Origin: Haloarcula taiwanensis
GTDB lineage: Archaea; Halobacteriota; Halobacteria; Halobacteriales; Haloarculaceae
Reading direction: 5' to 3'
Length of the DNA: 64,000 nt
Assembly: GCA_002844335.1 (NCBI GenBank)
Contig: CP019154.1
Location: forward strand, 2,418,001 to 2,482,000
Within the stretch, counting starts at the first letter, position 1, and the number at the start of each line of letters is the position of its first letter. The notes under the pieces were generated by a model that saw nothing but the letters and a program-made list of their open reading frames with translations, ran no database searches and was not told where the DNA came from. Below are positions 41,054 to 49,902 of this stretch, one piece after another. The position numbers were made by a program, and so were the translations under genes.

Positions 41054-42232
41054 ATGGCCGAAGACTACCCTGACCCGCCGACGGACCCGCCGTCACTATC
41101 CGCAACAGCGTTGCAGACGAAACTCGACACCGGCGAATCAGTCCGGTTACTCGACGTTCGTGACCGCGACGAGTACGAGCAGTGGCGGGTTCGCGGCGAG
41201 ACGGTGACAGCAACACAGCTGCCCTTTGCGAAGTTCCTCCAAGCGAAGGTGACCGGCGAAGTGAACGATATCGTCGACGAGGTAGCCGGCAGCGGCCCGA
41301 TAACGGTCGTCTGTGGCCGCGGCGAGGCCAGCGCCTTCGTTGCCGGATTGCTCACTGAACACGACATTGAGGCGCAGAACCTCAGCGACGGCATGGAGGG
41401 CTGGGCACGGCTCTACGAAGCCCGCGAGATCCCCTGCGACGACGCAACCGTCCTCCAGTACCGTCGTCCGTCGTCGGGCTGTCTCGGCTACATGGTCGTC
41501 AGCGACGATTCGGCCGCTGTCATCGACCCGTTGCGGGCGTTCACCGACCGGTATATCGCCGATGCTACTGACCGCGACGCCTCGCTCACCCACGCTATCG
41601 ACACGCACGTCCACGCTGACCACGTCAGCGGTGTCCGGCGTCTCGCCGAAGAAACCGATGCCAAACCAATGCTTTCCGAACGGGCGGTTGCTCGCGGTGT
41701 CGACGACATGACTGCACTGGCCGATGACGAATCGCTTCAGGTCGGGTCAGCCACGCTGGAGCCTCGTCCCCTGCCCGGTCACACGACCGGCATGACTGGC
41801 TTCACTATCGGTGACGTGCTTCTGGCCGGCGACAGCATCTTCCTCAACAGTGTCGCCCGCCCGGACCTCGAAGCCGGGGCCGACGGCGCTCGTGACCTCG
41901 CCCGCGATCTCCATCGGACGCTGACTGACCGGCTATCGGTACTACCCGATGAAACGCTCGTCGCCCCAGGCCACTACAGCGAGTCGACGATGTCGGCTAA
42001 CGGTGGCACGTTCACAGCCTCGCTGGGCACGCTCCGAAGCCGACTCACAGGATTCGAGATGGACCGTGAGGCGTTCGTCGAGTACGTCTGTGACGACATA
42101 CCGGCGCGACCCGCCAACTTCGAGCGGATTATCGCGATCAATCTCGGAGCGGAGACGGCCGACGACGACACGGCGTTCGAACTCGAACTCGGCCCGAACA
42201 ACTGCGCGGCCGCGCCGTTGGACGCGGTGTGA
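41054..42232 (+). CDS. Rhodanese-metallo-beta-lactamase fusion, persulfide dioxygenase-like
   Basis: A 392-residue fusion. The rhodanese domain (about 15-125) has its active cysteine in VVCGRGEAS near 87 and LLDVRDRDEYEQWRVRG near 32-48. The beta-lactamase-fold domain (about 130-370) has the metal motif THVHADHVSG near 182, LPGHTTGMTGF and LLAGDSIFL. Such fusions handle sulfane sulfur: persulfide dioxygenase oxidises glutathione or CoA persulfide, and rhodanese moves sulfur on. In haloarchaea, which use gamma-glutamylcysteine, the natural thiol would differ. Domain order here is rhodanese first. Confidence 0.85.
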   Translation: MAEDYPDPPTDPPSLSATALQTKLDTGESVRLLDVRDRDEYEQWRVRGETVTATQLPFAKFLQAKVTGEVNDIVDEVAGSGPITVVCGRGEASAFVAGLLTEHDIEAQNLSDGMEGWARLYEAREIPCDDATVLQYRRPSSGCLGYMVVSDDSAAVIDPLRAFTDRYIADATDRDASLTHAIDTHVHADHVSGVRRLAEETDAKPMLSERAVARGVDDMTALADDESLQVGSATLEPRPLPGHTTGMTGFTIGDVLLAGDSIFLNSVARPDLEAGADGARDLARDLHRTLTDRLSVLPDETLVAPGHYSESTMSANGGTFTASLGTLRSRLTGFEMDREAFVEYVCDDIPARPANFERIIAINLGAETADDDTAFELELGPNNCAAAPLDAV

Positions 42233-42253
42233 TTCACCGTGTGGCAGCAGCGG

Positions 42254-42547
42254 TTACAGTGGAAGCCGCTTCCGAATCTGGTCGAGGAGCGACTCGTCTT
42301 CGTCCGGCAGCGATTCACCCACCACGTCCTCCCCCGGGAGAATGACAGTCCGCTCCCCGTTGTCCTCGACCTCGATGAGGTCGTCCGCCTTGAGAGCGGC
42401 GAGCGCGTCCTCAATACGATCGATATTCTCTTCCGTCCGCGACCGAAGCTCGAAGACAGTCATCCCCTCGTCGCGGCGGTCAGCGAGCGCATCGAGCACC
42501 GCAACCTCAGTGTCGTCCCGGTCGCGATACTCCGGCTTCGCTCTCAT
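42254..42547 (-). CDS. Small winged-helix protein (DUF6432-like)
   Basis: A 97-residue protein. Residues 10-70 form a winged helix (TEVAVLDALADRRDEGMTVF, TEENIDRIEDALAALKADDL, IEVEDNGERTVILP), followed by an acidic tail ending in DQIRKRLPL. It is probably a DNA-binding regulator, known only from haloarchaea. It is convergent with the rhodanese gene, 21 bases apart. Confidence 0.7.
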   Translation of the reverse strand: MRAKPEYRDRDDTEVAVLDALADRRDEGMTVFELRSRTEENIDRIEDALAALKADDLIEVEDNGERTVILPGEDVVGESLPDEDESLLDQIRKRLPL

Positions 42548-42919
42548 ATGCCCTACTAAAACCGGCTGGGTCTAATCTTTGTCCCTCGGAATTGTGATAT
42601 ACTATCCTGTGCAGTGAACCATCCACCAACAGAACAGACGATATGACTCGCTGCTTCGCGTGCTCGGCGCTGAATTCCGTGCTCGCCGCTTTCGTCTCTA
42701 CCGGTGACAGTGTGGCTAACTGTCTACCTGTCTGGGTGTCGATGGCATGCGAGCAAAAAACCAAACATACTCCACCATTGTTAATCAGTCAACAATTGAA
42801 GCCCCTCACTCGTTTGAACTCTCTCGTGTTGTTTCGACGAACGACCGTCGGGGCCCCTGAGAAGCGCGGTCGTCACTGACAGACACTCTGTGACTCACAC
42901 TACAGATGTGAGAGTGTCG
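42548..42919. other. 372-base intergenic region with no supported gene
   Basis: Short open frames exist on both strands but have cysteine-rich, non-haloarchaeal composition and no promoter at the right place. The region marks the passage into A+T-richer DNA and contains a GGGGCCCC palindrome and loosely matched repeats near 42840-42900. Nothing further is evident. Confidence 0.4.
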
Positions 42920-43594
42920 CTACCTGCCATTCTCGTGGTACGCTGGTCCCTCTTCGGTGGTAGAGCCATACTTTGCCATGAGAACCCGAATCGACCATTC
43001 ATCGGTATAGTACTTGTACGCCCAATTGTACTTGATATACGTCGTCTCGAACACTCCACCATCTTCCGTAACGAACGTTACATTGACCGTATCTGGGATA
43101 TACGTGTGGTCTCGTTCTGAGTAGCTATCATCGTTGTCATTGTAGTCTTCAACGATAACATAGTAGTTCCAAAGTGGGTCAAGCCGGTCATCTACTGTTT
43201 TAGAACGGTTTGTTGTGTCTCTCATTTGAATTGTCATATGATATGAATTGTTTTCTGGGAAAGTTTCTGTCTTGGCAGACCGGTTATAGTCGAGTTCGCG
43301 GTATATTCGCTGCATATTCTGGTCAAATTTCTTAAACTTCTCTGCCTTACTGAGTTCATCCCTACTGGGGGATTCAGTTTCCACTTTTGATTTCTCAGTA
43401 GCCACGGGTGTACTGTTGATTTCCGTAGTCACGGACGTGGTAGTCTCGGTAGTTTTCGTTATCCGTTCTGGTGTTTGTGTCGGTGATGCTGTCTCCTGAG
43501 TTGGTCCACTCCCTCCTACAAATGTGGAACAGCCGGCAGACATAATCAAGAGAGCGAGCACAATACCGCTGAATATAGTTTTGATGTCAGTCAT
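42920..43594 (-). CDS. Lipoprotein of unknown function in an A+T-rich patch
   Basis: A 224-residue protein with a lipoprotein signal (IVLALLIMSAGCS; cysteine near 22), a Thr/Glu/Ser-rich stalk (25-85) and a compact C-terminal domain with many tyrosines and asparagines (NRSAKTETFPENNSYHMTIQ; YYVIVEDYNDNDDSYSERDH). Codon use is visibly richer in A/T than in neighbouring genes, suggesting a transferred or fast-evolving surface gene. It overlaps the upstream gene by an ATGA. I recognise no family. Confidence 0.6.
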   Translation of the reverse strand: MTDIKTIFSGIVLALLIMSAGCSTFVGGSGPTQETASPTQTPERITKTTETTTSVTTEINSTPVATEKSKVETESPSRDELSKAEKFKKFDQNMQRIYRELDYNRSAKTETFPENNSYHMTIQMRDTTNRSKTVDDRLDPLWNYYVIVEDYNDNDDSYSERDHTYIPDTVNVTFVTEDGGVFETTYIKYNWAYKYYTDEWSIRVLMAKYGSTTEEGPAYHENGR

Positions 43595-43980
43595 AGTTTT
43601 TGAGTATAGTTACCGGGGTTCCCTGTTTGCTTCTTTAGCGAAATAATTGGAGTTTCAGTCGAGTTTGAAATTGCTCTTGATGTCCTGCTATTTATCGATC
43701 CATCCTCCGCTGAAAGTGAGTTAAATACGACCTGATAACCAGAAATAAAAAATACAATCTCACGCACAGGAGAAGCAAAGCTACACATATAGGGGAACGC
43801 GGTCAGACCACTGCAGAATCTCCCAATAGAATGTATGCTAGTCAGCCATGAGCAGACATGTATTGACTTGAGGCTGTTCACCGATATAATAGCCATAGCG
43901 ATAACTGAGAATATGAGATTTTCTAGAACGGTCATTAACCGATTTGCTGCTCTCAATCTAGCTCTCAATTTTTGTCCCAT
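43591..43980 (-). CDS. Small putative membrane-associated protein, unrecognised
   Basis: A 129-residue product with a basic start (MGQKLRARLRAANRL), a hydrophobic segment (about 20-36), a further hydrophobic stretch (about 60-86) and a polar Ser/Thr/Asn tail. A TATA-like TTTATAAAG lies about 30-40 bases upstream, and its stop overlaps the lipoprotein start. It has three cysteines and an A+T-rich composition. It may be real and coupled to the lipoprotein, or a chance frame; support is modest. Confidence 0.4.
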   Translation of the reverse strand: MGQKLRARLRAANRLMTVLENLIFSVIAMAIISVNSLKSIHVCSWLTSIHSIGRFCSGLTAFPYMCSFASPVREIVFFISGYQVVFNSLSAEDGSINSRTSRAISNSTETPIISLKKQTGNPGNYTQKL

Positions 43981-44044
43981 CTCGTCGTAAAATTGCTTTT
44001 TTATTCTTTATAAATTCTACCTTTATGCGAGAGAATAGAAGTTG

Positions 44045-45358
44045 TCACCAAAAACTCCACCCTCCGTTATTGTCGCCGTCGTTGTCTTCGTTGCCACCGC
44101 CCCCAAACCAACCACCGCCTTCGCCATCTTCATCATCGTTACTGCTGCCATCATCCTCGCCACCAAGTAGGCCGTCAAAGAACCCTTCATCATCCTCATT
44201 GGCATTGTTACCACCATCACCACTACTGCTGTCCTGACCATTGCCGGTACTATCACTGCTGCTACCACCGTCATGGTAACTCCAGTCATATCCACCACCA
44301 TTCTCGTTATCATCTTCTTCATTATTTGGATTCATTAGATTGTTCGGCACACTAGAGTCTGGACGGGTACTACTGCTGTCATCGTGAGTGTCGTCGCTTG
44401 AGTCGACGGTATTCGGATTTTCAGGCTCTTCAGCAGCGACATTCCTTTCTTTTATTTTCTCCTTTTGCTCGTCAATAGTCTCTTTACTGAATGTCCCTCC
44501 GTAACCGTCTTCGGAGTACTTGTTCATGTTCTCTTCCTCGATTATCTTGGTGAGTTCATTGTCCACGTACAGCCATAGACCATCCCGGCCGTCAGTATCG
44601 ACAATGGTATCCTCGATGGTCATGGCGGCACTCGTACAGCCCATGTTTTCGCCGTCAACGTAGTAGTTCCCGCTGCCGCCCGGACAGTTGTTGCCACCAG
44701 CGCTGCTACCGGTACCGGACGAGCCGGCCACCTGAATCGACCGGTTAGCGACGCCACGCCCTCCGGCAGCATCGTAGGCGACCGCACGGACGGAGACAGA
44801 GCCGGATTCGTTGAATGTATGCGTGATGGTCGAGCTCCCGTTCTCGCCGGCGAGTCGCGTCTGGTTCTGAGCGGTGCCGTTGACGACCCAGGCGAGCGTT
44901 CGGAGGTCAGCGTCGCCGGCAGTCACATTGGCAGTCAGGTTCCGCTGGAGGCCAACGGGAACGGCAGATGGGGCCGAAACCGAGACTGACGGCCCGCCGG
45001 CGGCCACCACGTCGACATGGAGCGTGTCCGAACGCGACGCCCCGTCGTCATCAGTGACGGTGACAGTGACGTTGTATTGGCCGGTTTCAGCCGGTGAGAA
45101 CGTCGTCTTGGCACAGGTCAGGCAGTCGGGTGTGCGTGCTGTGCCGTCCGGCGCTTCGATGGTCCACTCGAATGATTCAACTGTGCCATCGGGGTCGCGC
45201 GAGCCGTTGGCGTCCAACTGGACCGACGTCCCTCGCTCGACGGACTGGTCCAGTCCGGCGTCAGCAAGCGGTGGCTGGTTCTCGGTCGCCATCGCTGTTC
45301 CACAGAGAAGTGCTGAGAGGGCGAGGACCGACACCACGAGCGTCGTCATCCGCTGCAT
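44045..45358 (-). CDS. Secreted PKD-domain surface protein with an acidic Gly/Asn/Ser C-terminus
   Basis: A 437-residue protein from the ATG at 45358. A Sec signal peptide (MQRMTTLVVSVLALSALLCG, cleavage after TAMA) is followed by a PKD domain (PPLADAGLDQSVERGTSVQL; SFEWTIEAPDG; YNVTVTVTDDDGASRSDTL) and an Ig-like second domain to about 225. A cysteine-containing segment (CPGGSGNYYVDGENMGC) follows, then about 170 residues of Asp, Asn, Gly, Ser and Glu ending in WSFW. Longer readings start upstream of the TATA box and are rejected. It is probably a cell-surface or released adhesion/binding protein. The low-complexity half is much richer in A/T than the PKD half. Confidence 0.75.
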   Translation of the reverse strand: MQRMTTLVVSVLALSALLCGTAMATENQPPLADAGLDQSVERGTSVQLDANGSRDPDGTVESFEWTIEAPDGTARTPDCLTCAKTTFSPAETGQYNVTVTVTDDDGASRSDTLHVDVVAAGGPSVSVSAPSAVPVGLQRNLTANVTAGDADLRTLAWVVNGTAQNQTRLAGENGSSTITHTFNESGSVSVRAVAYDAAGGRGVANRSIQVAGSSGTGSSAGGNNCPGGSGNYYVDGENMGCTSAAMTIEDTIVDTDGRDGLWLYVDNELTKIIEEENMNKYSEDGYGGTFSKETIDEQKEKIKERNVAAEEPENPNTVDSSDDTHDDSSSTRPDSSVPNNLMNPNNEEDDNENGGGYDWSYHDGGSSSDSTGNGQDSSSGDGGNNANEDDEGFFDGLLGGEDDGSSNDDEDGEGGGWFGGGGNEDNDGDNNGGWSFW

Positions 45359-45384
45359 TGGCGTAACGTAGTTCCGCTTCCAGT

Positions 45385-45392
45385 TATAAAAT
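45385..45392 (-). promoter_or_regulatory. TATA box of the PKD-domain protein gene
   Basis: TATAAAAT on the plus strand (ATTTTATA on the coding strand) centred about 30 bases before the ATG at 45358. It fixes the start and predicts a nearly leaderless mRNA. Confidence 0.65.
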
Positions 45393-45507
45393 TTCACAAG
45401 CCGTGATGAAATTAATGTAGCAGCGTCGCGAAACGGGGTAGCGTTCTGTCACGAGCGGTGGAGCCAACGGGCAGGGTTTAAGTACGCCACGGTGGGAAGT
45501 TCTGGCA

Positions 45508-46359
45508 ATGGGTCTCAAATGTTCCGTCCTCGGGCACAAGTACGGTGAGACCACCGTCGAGCGCGAGCGCGAAGAGCAGGGTAGCGAAGTCGTCATCACC
45601 ATCCAGGAACGGGAGACCTGTGAGCGGTGTGGAAATACGCGAATTGTCTCGGAAAACAAGGAGGTAACGGCTATCGAGACACCGTCGGACATCGCCAGCG
45701 ACCTCGTCGAAGAAGAGTCCGGATCCGAAAGGCCGGAGACCGAGTCACAGCCGGAAGACGACCCGGCTGAGAGCACAGTCAGTCCCGATGACGAGGAAAG
45801 GGAGCGGTCGGACGGCTGGGACAGCGTCGACGACCCGGTCGAAGCGCCGGGGGACGCGGGACTCGACGACGCGGACGACGGGGAGTCGGTCGACCCGTCC
45901 GCCGACGACGCCGAGATTATCGACGACGGGGACGACGGCGAGGAGGAGAGCGGCGACGTGGAACTGGACGAGCCGACGACGACGGTCGACGTGCCGGACG
46001 CGGAAGGCGAGGAGCCGGTACCCGAAGACGAGACCGACCCCGAGAAAGACGACGGACTCATTCTCGGCGAGGAAGAGGAATCAGAGCCGGCTGGCGACGA
46101 CCGACAGCCCGGTGAGTGGCCCGATGAGCCGGGAGATGACGGGGACGGCTGGTCGCCGGAGACAATGCCGGTCGACACCGGAACGGACGACGATTCGAGC
46201 GTCGAACCGACCAGCGACAGCGCCGTGACGGTTCCGGAGGGCGAGTTTGCCTGTCCAGAGTGTGGCTTCACCACCGAAGTGGAGTCGACATCGTTGCGTG
46301 CCGGGGACTTCTGTCCGGAATGTCACAAGGGGTCACTTATCACCCGTGACGAGGAGTGA
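45508..46359 (+). CDS. Haloarchaeal two-zinc-ribbon protein with a long acidic linker
   Basis: A 283-residue protein. The N-terminal domain (MGLKCSVLGHKYGETTVERE; CERCGNTR) and the C-terminal ribbon (CPECGFTTEVES...CPECHKG) each look like zinc sites. Between them lie about 170 residues of Asp, Glu, Pro, Ser and Gly, surely disordered. This plan fits a haloarchaeal family I recall as DUF7093. The N-terminal part resembles short zinc modules that recognise RNA or protein, but no function is known. It is followed after 38 bases by the DUF5611 gene. Confidence 0.65.
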   Translation: MGLKCSVLGHKYGETTVEREREEQGSEVVITIQERETCERCGNTRIVSENKEVTAIETPSDIASDLVEEESGSERPETESQPEDDPAESTVSPDDEERERSDGWDSVDDPVEAPGDAGLDDADDGESVDPSADDAEIIDDGDDGEEESGDVELDEPTTTVDVPDAEGEEPVPEDETDPEKDDGLILGEEEESEPAGDDRQPGEWPDEPGDDGDGWSPETMPVDTGTDDDSSVEPTSDSAVTVPEGEFACPECGFTTEVESTSLRAGDFCPECHKGSLITRDEE

Positions 46360-46397
46360 ACGCAAAGGGTAAGACAGCCCCTCGCAAAAACTCGCCC

Positions 46398-46790
46398 ATG
46401 CGAGAGTACAAGATGCGACGGGGCGAGCATCTCGAAGACCGCGTCCCTGACATGGAAGCGTTCGTCGAGGAGTACTTCGGCGAAGTGACCGATACGGAAG
46501 AGTACGAAGGCAACGACCTGCTGGTCGTCGACGACCCGGACAACCCCGTGTTCGAGCGGGTCGTCGCGGGCCGCGTCGAGTACGGCTCGAAGAAGGACAA
46601 ACTCGCGCTGCACATCGATGAGCGGCCTGCGGAGGAGGTCATAGCCGAAGGCAACGTCGATGCGGCCGAAGACGCCGTCGCCATCAAGAACGACTTCCTT
46701 GAGGAAGCGACCGACCGCGACGCGAAGGCGCGCCGCGATTCGCTGAAGCGCTCGGTCGAGGACGACGCCGACGCCCCGGACAACGTCTGA
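46398..46790 (+). CDS. DUF5611 family protein
   Basis: A 130-residue acidic protein starting at MREYKMRRGEHLEDRVPDME, which matches the DUF5611 family conserved in haloarchaea. Mixed alpha/beta, no membrane or secretion signals. Probably co-transcribed with the zinc-ribbon gene upstream. Function unknown. Confidence 0.7.
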   Translation: MREYKMRRGEHLEDRVPDMEAFVEEYFGEVTDTEEYEGNDLLVVDDPDNPVFERVVAGRVEYGSKKDKLALHIDERPAEEVIAEGNVDAAEDAVAIKNDFLEEATDRDAKARRDSLKRSVEDDADAPDNV

Positions 46791-47123
46791 GGCCGGTCGT
46801 CGGGCGCGAGTCGTGAGTGCCGGCGATACGTGGCTCGTAGCTGCTGGTTCTTCCGGACCGAGTACCGCCATTATCACACAGCGTCAGACGGGCGTCACAT
46901 CTAAATACGCTTGTGGCATACATTCACATACGCCTCACCCGGAGGCGCTCACAAGTATCCGGGGCACGAGACACCCCTCGTGTTGCCACGGACGCGGATT
47001 CCGGGGCAGCCTGTCATAGTTTGTCCGCCCGCCGGAGCGGACCCAATCCGGCATTCGCGGCCAGGTCAGGCATCGAGCCCGCAGCCCAGTTTTACCGGCC
47101 ATGGAGGGACCCGAGCGACGGCG
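46791..47123. ncRNA. Intergenic region with a TATA-like site and three perfect hairpins (candidate small RNA)
   Basis: No ORF is supported in these 333 bases between convergent genes. A TATA-like TCTAAATAC lies near 46899-46907. Perfect stems follow: CGCCTC-acccg-GAGGCG (46931-46947), CACGAG-acaccc-CTCGTG (46965-46982) and GTCCGC-N8-GCGGAC (47023-47042). The first stem begins about where transcription should start. Alternatives are a two-sided termination region or chance stems in G+C-rich DNA. Confidence 0.3.
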
Positions 47124-47891
47124 CTATTCGGCGAGCCCGTAGCCGCGCTTGAACAGCAGGAAGTCGATGGACAACACGACGACGGTCGTCCCGGTCAGGA
47201 CGGCCAGCGACGTGTTCGGATCGATTTCGGTGACACCGATCATCCCGTAGCGGACGCCGTTCACCATGTATACCATCGGGTTGAGCAACGAGACGCTGCG
47301 CCAGAACGCCGGGAGGACTTCCAGCGAGTAAAACACCGCGCCGAAAAACACCAGCGGCCGGAGGATAAACTGGTTCATCACCGTCAGGTAGTCGAAGTCG
47401 CTCGCCCAGAGGCCGCCGATAACACCGAGCCCGCCGAACAGCGTGGTAATCACCAGCAGGAACGAGACGAGATACAGGGGGTTGGCGACGGGGACGGACG
47501 TGAATATCAGCCCGACGCCGACGATGAGCAAGGACGTGACGATACCACGGAGCGCACTGGCCGAGACGTAGGCGGCCACCATGCTCCGGTTCGACATCGG
47601 GGACGTGAGCACGGCCTGGATGTAGTCGTTCCAGCGCCCGTGGAAGATAGTAAAGGAGGCGTTCTCGAAACTGTCCGAAATGGCTCCGAGCACGACCAGT
47701 CCCGGCAGGACGAACTGGAGGTAGCTCACGCCCGCGATTTCGCCGATTCGGCTCCCCAGAATCACGCCGAACACAGAGAAATACAGCGCGTTCGTGATAA
47801 TCGGCGGGAGGAAGGTGTTGTACGGCCGGCGGACGAACCGCAGCACTTCCCGCCGGGCCAGTGTCAGGAACTGCGTCGCGTTCGGGTTCAT
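47124..47891 (-). CDS. ABC-2 type exporter permease
   Basis: A 255-residue permease with six predicted helices and the ABC-2 signature in the second half (NQFILRPLVFFGAVFYSLEV, then a proline-containing LPAFWRSVSLLNPMVYMVNG). This resembles NodJ/DrrB-type exporters of drugs, polysaccharides or lipids. It overlaps the upstream ATPase gene in an ATGA. The cargo is not indicated. Confidence 0.9.
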   Translation of the reverse strand: MNPNATQFLTLARREVLRFVRRPYNTFLPPIITNALYFSVFGVILGSRIGEIAGVSYLQFVLPGLVVLGAISDSFENASFTIFHGRWNDYIQAVLTSPMSNRSMVAAYVSASALRGIVTSLLIVGVGLIFTSVPVANPLYLVSFLLVITTLFGGLGVIGGLWASDFDYLTVMNQFILRPLVFFGAVFYSLEVLPAFWRSVSLLNPMVYMVNGVRYGMIGVTEIDPNTSLAVLTGTTVVVLSIDFLLFKRGYGLAE

Positions 47892-48832
47892 GCCGACACC
47901 TCCGCGTACTCGCGGTCGTCGCGGGTCATGTCGACGAACACCTCTTCGAGCGACGCGCGGCGGATCTCCAGCGAGGTGACGGTGTGGCCCTGCGATTCGA
48001 GTTCACGCATTATCGCGGGCGCAGTCTGGCTCCCGCCCATCGCGGTGACAGCCAGCCCTTCGTCGGTCAGTTCGATGTCGGTGATTCCCTCAACGTCGAG
48101 TCGCGGGGCCGTTCGCGGCATCTCGGCGAGCTCGAGGACGATAGTGTCCGTCCCGCGGGCCATCAGGTCGTCGGGGGTCGCCACCTCGACTTTCCGCCCG
48201 TCGTCCATGATGGCCACCCGGTCACAGAGCCGCTCGGCCTCCTCGATGTAGTGAGTCGTCAGCAAAATTGTGGTCCCGGCGTCGTTCATCCGGTTGATAA
48301 TCTCCCAGAGGTCGTGGCGGAGCTGGACGTCGACCCCCGCCGTCGGCTCGTCGAGGATGAGCAGGTCCGGGTTCGAGACGAGCGCGCGGGCGAGGACGAA
48401 CCGCCGTTTCATCCCGCCGGAGAGCCAGTCGAAGCGCGTGTCGCGCTTGTCCCAGATGCCGACGGTCTTCAGCGCGTCCTCGGCCCGCTCTCTGGCCTCG
48501 GCCCGGCTGATACCGTGGTAGCCCGCCTTGTGTTCCAGCACCTCGATGATGGGAAAAAAGCGGTCGACGTTGAACTCCTGTGGTGCGACGCCGATACGGT
48601 CGCGGACCTCGCGGTAGTCGTCCTCCACGTCGAAGCCGAACACCTCCGCGGTTCCCCCGTCCTTGTGGACGAGGCCGACCAGCGTGTTGATGAACGTCGT
48701 CTTGCCGGCCCCGTTCGGGCCGAGCAGGCCGAAGAACTCGCCTTGCTCGACTGTCAGTTCCAGGTCGTCGAGTGCCTGGACATCGCCGTAGCGCTTCTGT
48801 AACCCGCTAGCGCGTATCGCCGGTTCAGTCAT
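47888..48832 (-). CDS. ABC-2 type exporter ATP-binding protein
   Basis: A 314-residue ATPase. Walker A is GPNGAGKT near 39-46, the signature LSGGMKRRF near 137 and Walker B LLILDEPTAGVD near 157. It carries the DUF4162-like C-terminal domain (about 230-314) common in drug-exporter ATPases. It forms a two-gene operon with the permease. Confidence 0.92.
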   Translation of the reverse strand: MTEPAIRASGLQKRYGDVQALDDLELTVEQGEFFGLLGPNGAGKTTFINTLVGLVHKDGGTAEVFGFDVEDDYREVRDRIGVAPQEFNVDRFFPIIEVLEHKAGYHGISRAEARERAEDALKTVGIWDKRDTRFDWLSGGMKRRFVLARALVSNPDLLILDEPTAGVDVQLRHDLWEIINRMNDAGTTILLTTHYIEEAERLCDRVAIMDDGRKVEVATPDDLMARGTDTIVLELAEMPRTAPRLDVEGITDIELTDEGLAVTAMGGSQTAPAIMRELESQGHTVTSLEIRRASLEEVFVDMTRDDREYAEVSA

Positions 48833-48955
48833 TGCCGCCCTTAGCGTGGCGACACCGAAAAACGCATTGAAGCCCCCGAAAACCGGCAGTTAGACTGAGA
48901 TAAGCTGACAAGGTCGACCGAACAGCGAGGTCCCGCCGACCCGACTAGCACACGC

Positions 48956-49315
48956 CTATCGGCCGAGTCGTTCCCGAGAGATGCCGACGCCAGCCGGCGT
49001 GATGATGAGCTGGTCGTCGTCCTTCTGGACGATGTCGCCGCCGACCTCGTTGGCGACCTGCTTGAGCTCGTCGCTGATGTGTTCCATCGTGCGGTCCTGT
49101 GTGGAGTGGCGCGTGATATCCGCGACGACCACGTCGCCGTCGTAGACGGCGTCTTTGATCTCGATGACGTCCTGCTTGTCACTGATGCGGGCGATACGGA
49201 CCTGACGTTCGAGTTCCGTCCCGGTCATCTCGAATTCGTTCGCGTTCAGTTCGACGTAATCCTCGGTGTTCCGAGAGGACCCAGACTCCCCGAGGATCTT
49301 GCTCATCAGTCCCAT
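48956..49315 (-). CDS. sepF: Archaeal cell-division protein SepF
   Basis: A 119-residue SepF homologue (DUF552 fold). The start MGLMSKILGES is a membrane-targeting amphipathic helix, followed by the SepF core (EDYVELNANEFE; RIARISDKQDVIEIKDAVYD; VVADITRHSTQDRTM; KQVANEVGGDIVQKDDDQLI). In haloarchaea SepF anchors FtsZ2/FtsZ1 to the membrane at midcell. The ATG at 49315 is chosen over an upstream frame because the length and N-terminus match known SepF. No ftsZ gene is in the window. Confidence 0.9.
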   Translation of the reverse strand: MGLMSKILGESGSSRNTEDYVELNANEFEMTGTELERQVRIARISDKQDVIEIKDAVYDGDVVVADITRHSTQDRTMEHISDELKQVANEVGGDIVQKDDDQLIITPAGVGISRERLGR

Positions 49316-49460
49316 GTCACTCACGGCGTTCGCTACCCGTTTCAACTTTTCGTCCATCGAACGTATCGCCACAGCACACCCTGATCGGCCGTGGTGACGA
49401 CCGAGAACGACGTGGGCTGCACAAAACGTTATTTAGGTGATGGAACGAACACTGACACCG

Positions 49461-49880
49461 ATGCGCCTGCCCTCCATCAGGTCAACGCCCAGTACCGTCG
49501 CAGCCGTCGGTGGCATCCTCTATGCCATCGGCGTACTGTCGTGGCTGTTTGCGAACGGCGTCCACTTTTCATCACACGACACGGCGACCCTTGCGTTCGG
49601 GGCCAGCTATGCCGCCGTCGGGATGTTCCTCACGGGTGCCGTCCCGCTGTATCTCTGTAGTCGTCTTTCGCTCGTCACGCCGGTGCTTGTGACGTTCTGG
49701 CTACTCGGCAACACGGTGGTTGAATGGCTCTACGGGACGCATCTCCACCCGCTGTCGTCGTATCTCACCGTCTGGCCCCTGTTGCTCGGCGTTGCCGTGG
49801 GCGCTGGCGTGGCCGAAGCGCTCCTCAGAGTTACGTTAGACCGTGGCTTCGACCGGTTCGGGCTCCGGCCGCTGGTGTGA
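49461..49880 (+). CDS. Small membrane protein with four predicted helices
   Basis: A 139-residue protein from the ATG at 49461; an upstream in-frame ATG at 49440 is possible. Hydrophobic segments lie at about 12-32, 40-62, 68-90 and 100-125. The start is chosen because a TATA-like TTATTTAG (49429-49436) is centred about 28 bases before it. I recognise no family. Transcription is divergent from sepF. Confidence 0.6.
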   Translation: MRLPSIRSTPSTVAAVGGILYAIGVLSWLFANGVHFSSHDTATLAFGASYAAVGMFLTGAVPLYLCSRLSLVTPVLVTFWLLGNTVVEWLYGTHLHPLSSYLTVWPLLLGVAVGAGVAEALLRVTLDRGFDRFGLRPLV

Positions 49881-49902
49881 CTGAAGCGAGTACAGAACTG
49901 CC

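Noticed and set aside
42643..42879. 78-codon plus-strand ORF
   Set aside because: Cysteine- and leucine-rich composition, no promoter in position, no family, and an overlapping minus-strand frame of equal quality.
45359..45397. Longer start for the PKD-domain protein
   Set aside because: The extra 13 codons span the TATA box, so they would not be transcribed; they would also bury the signal peptide.
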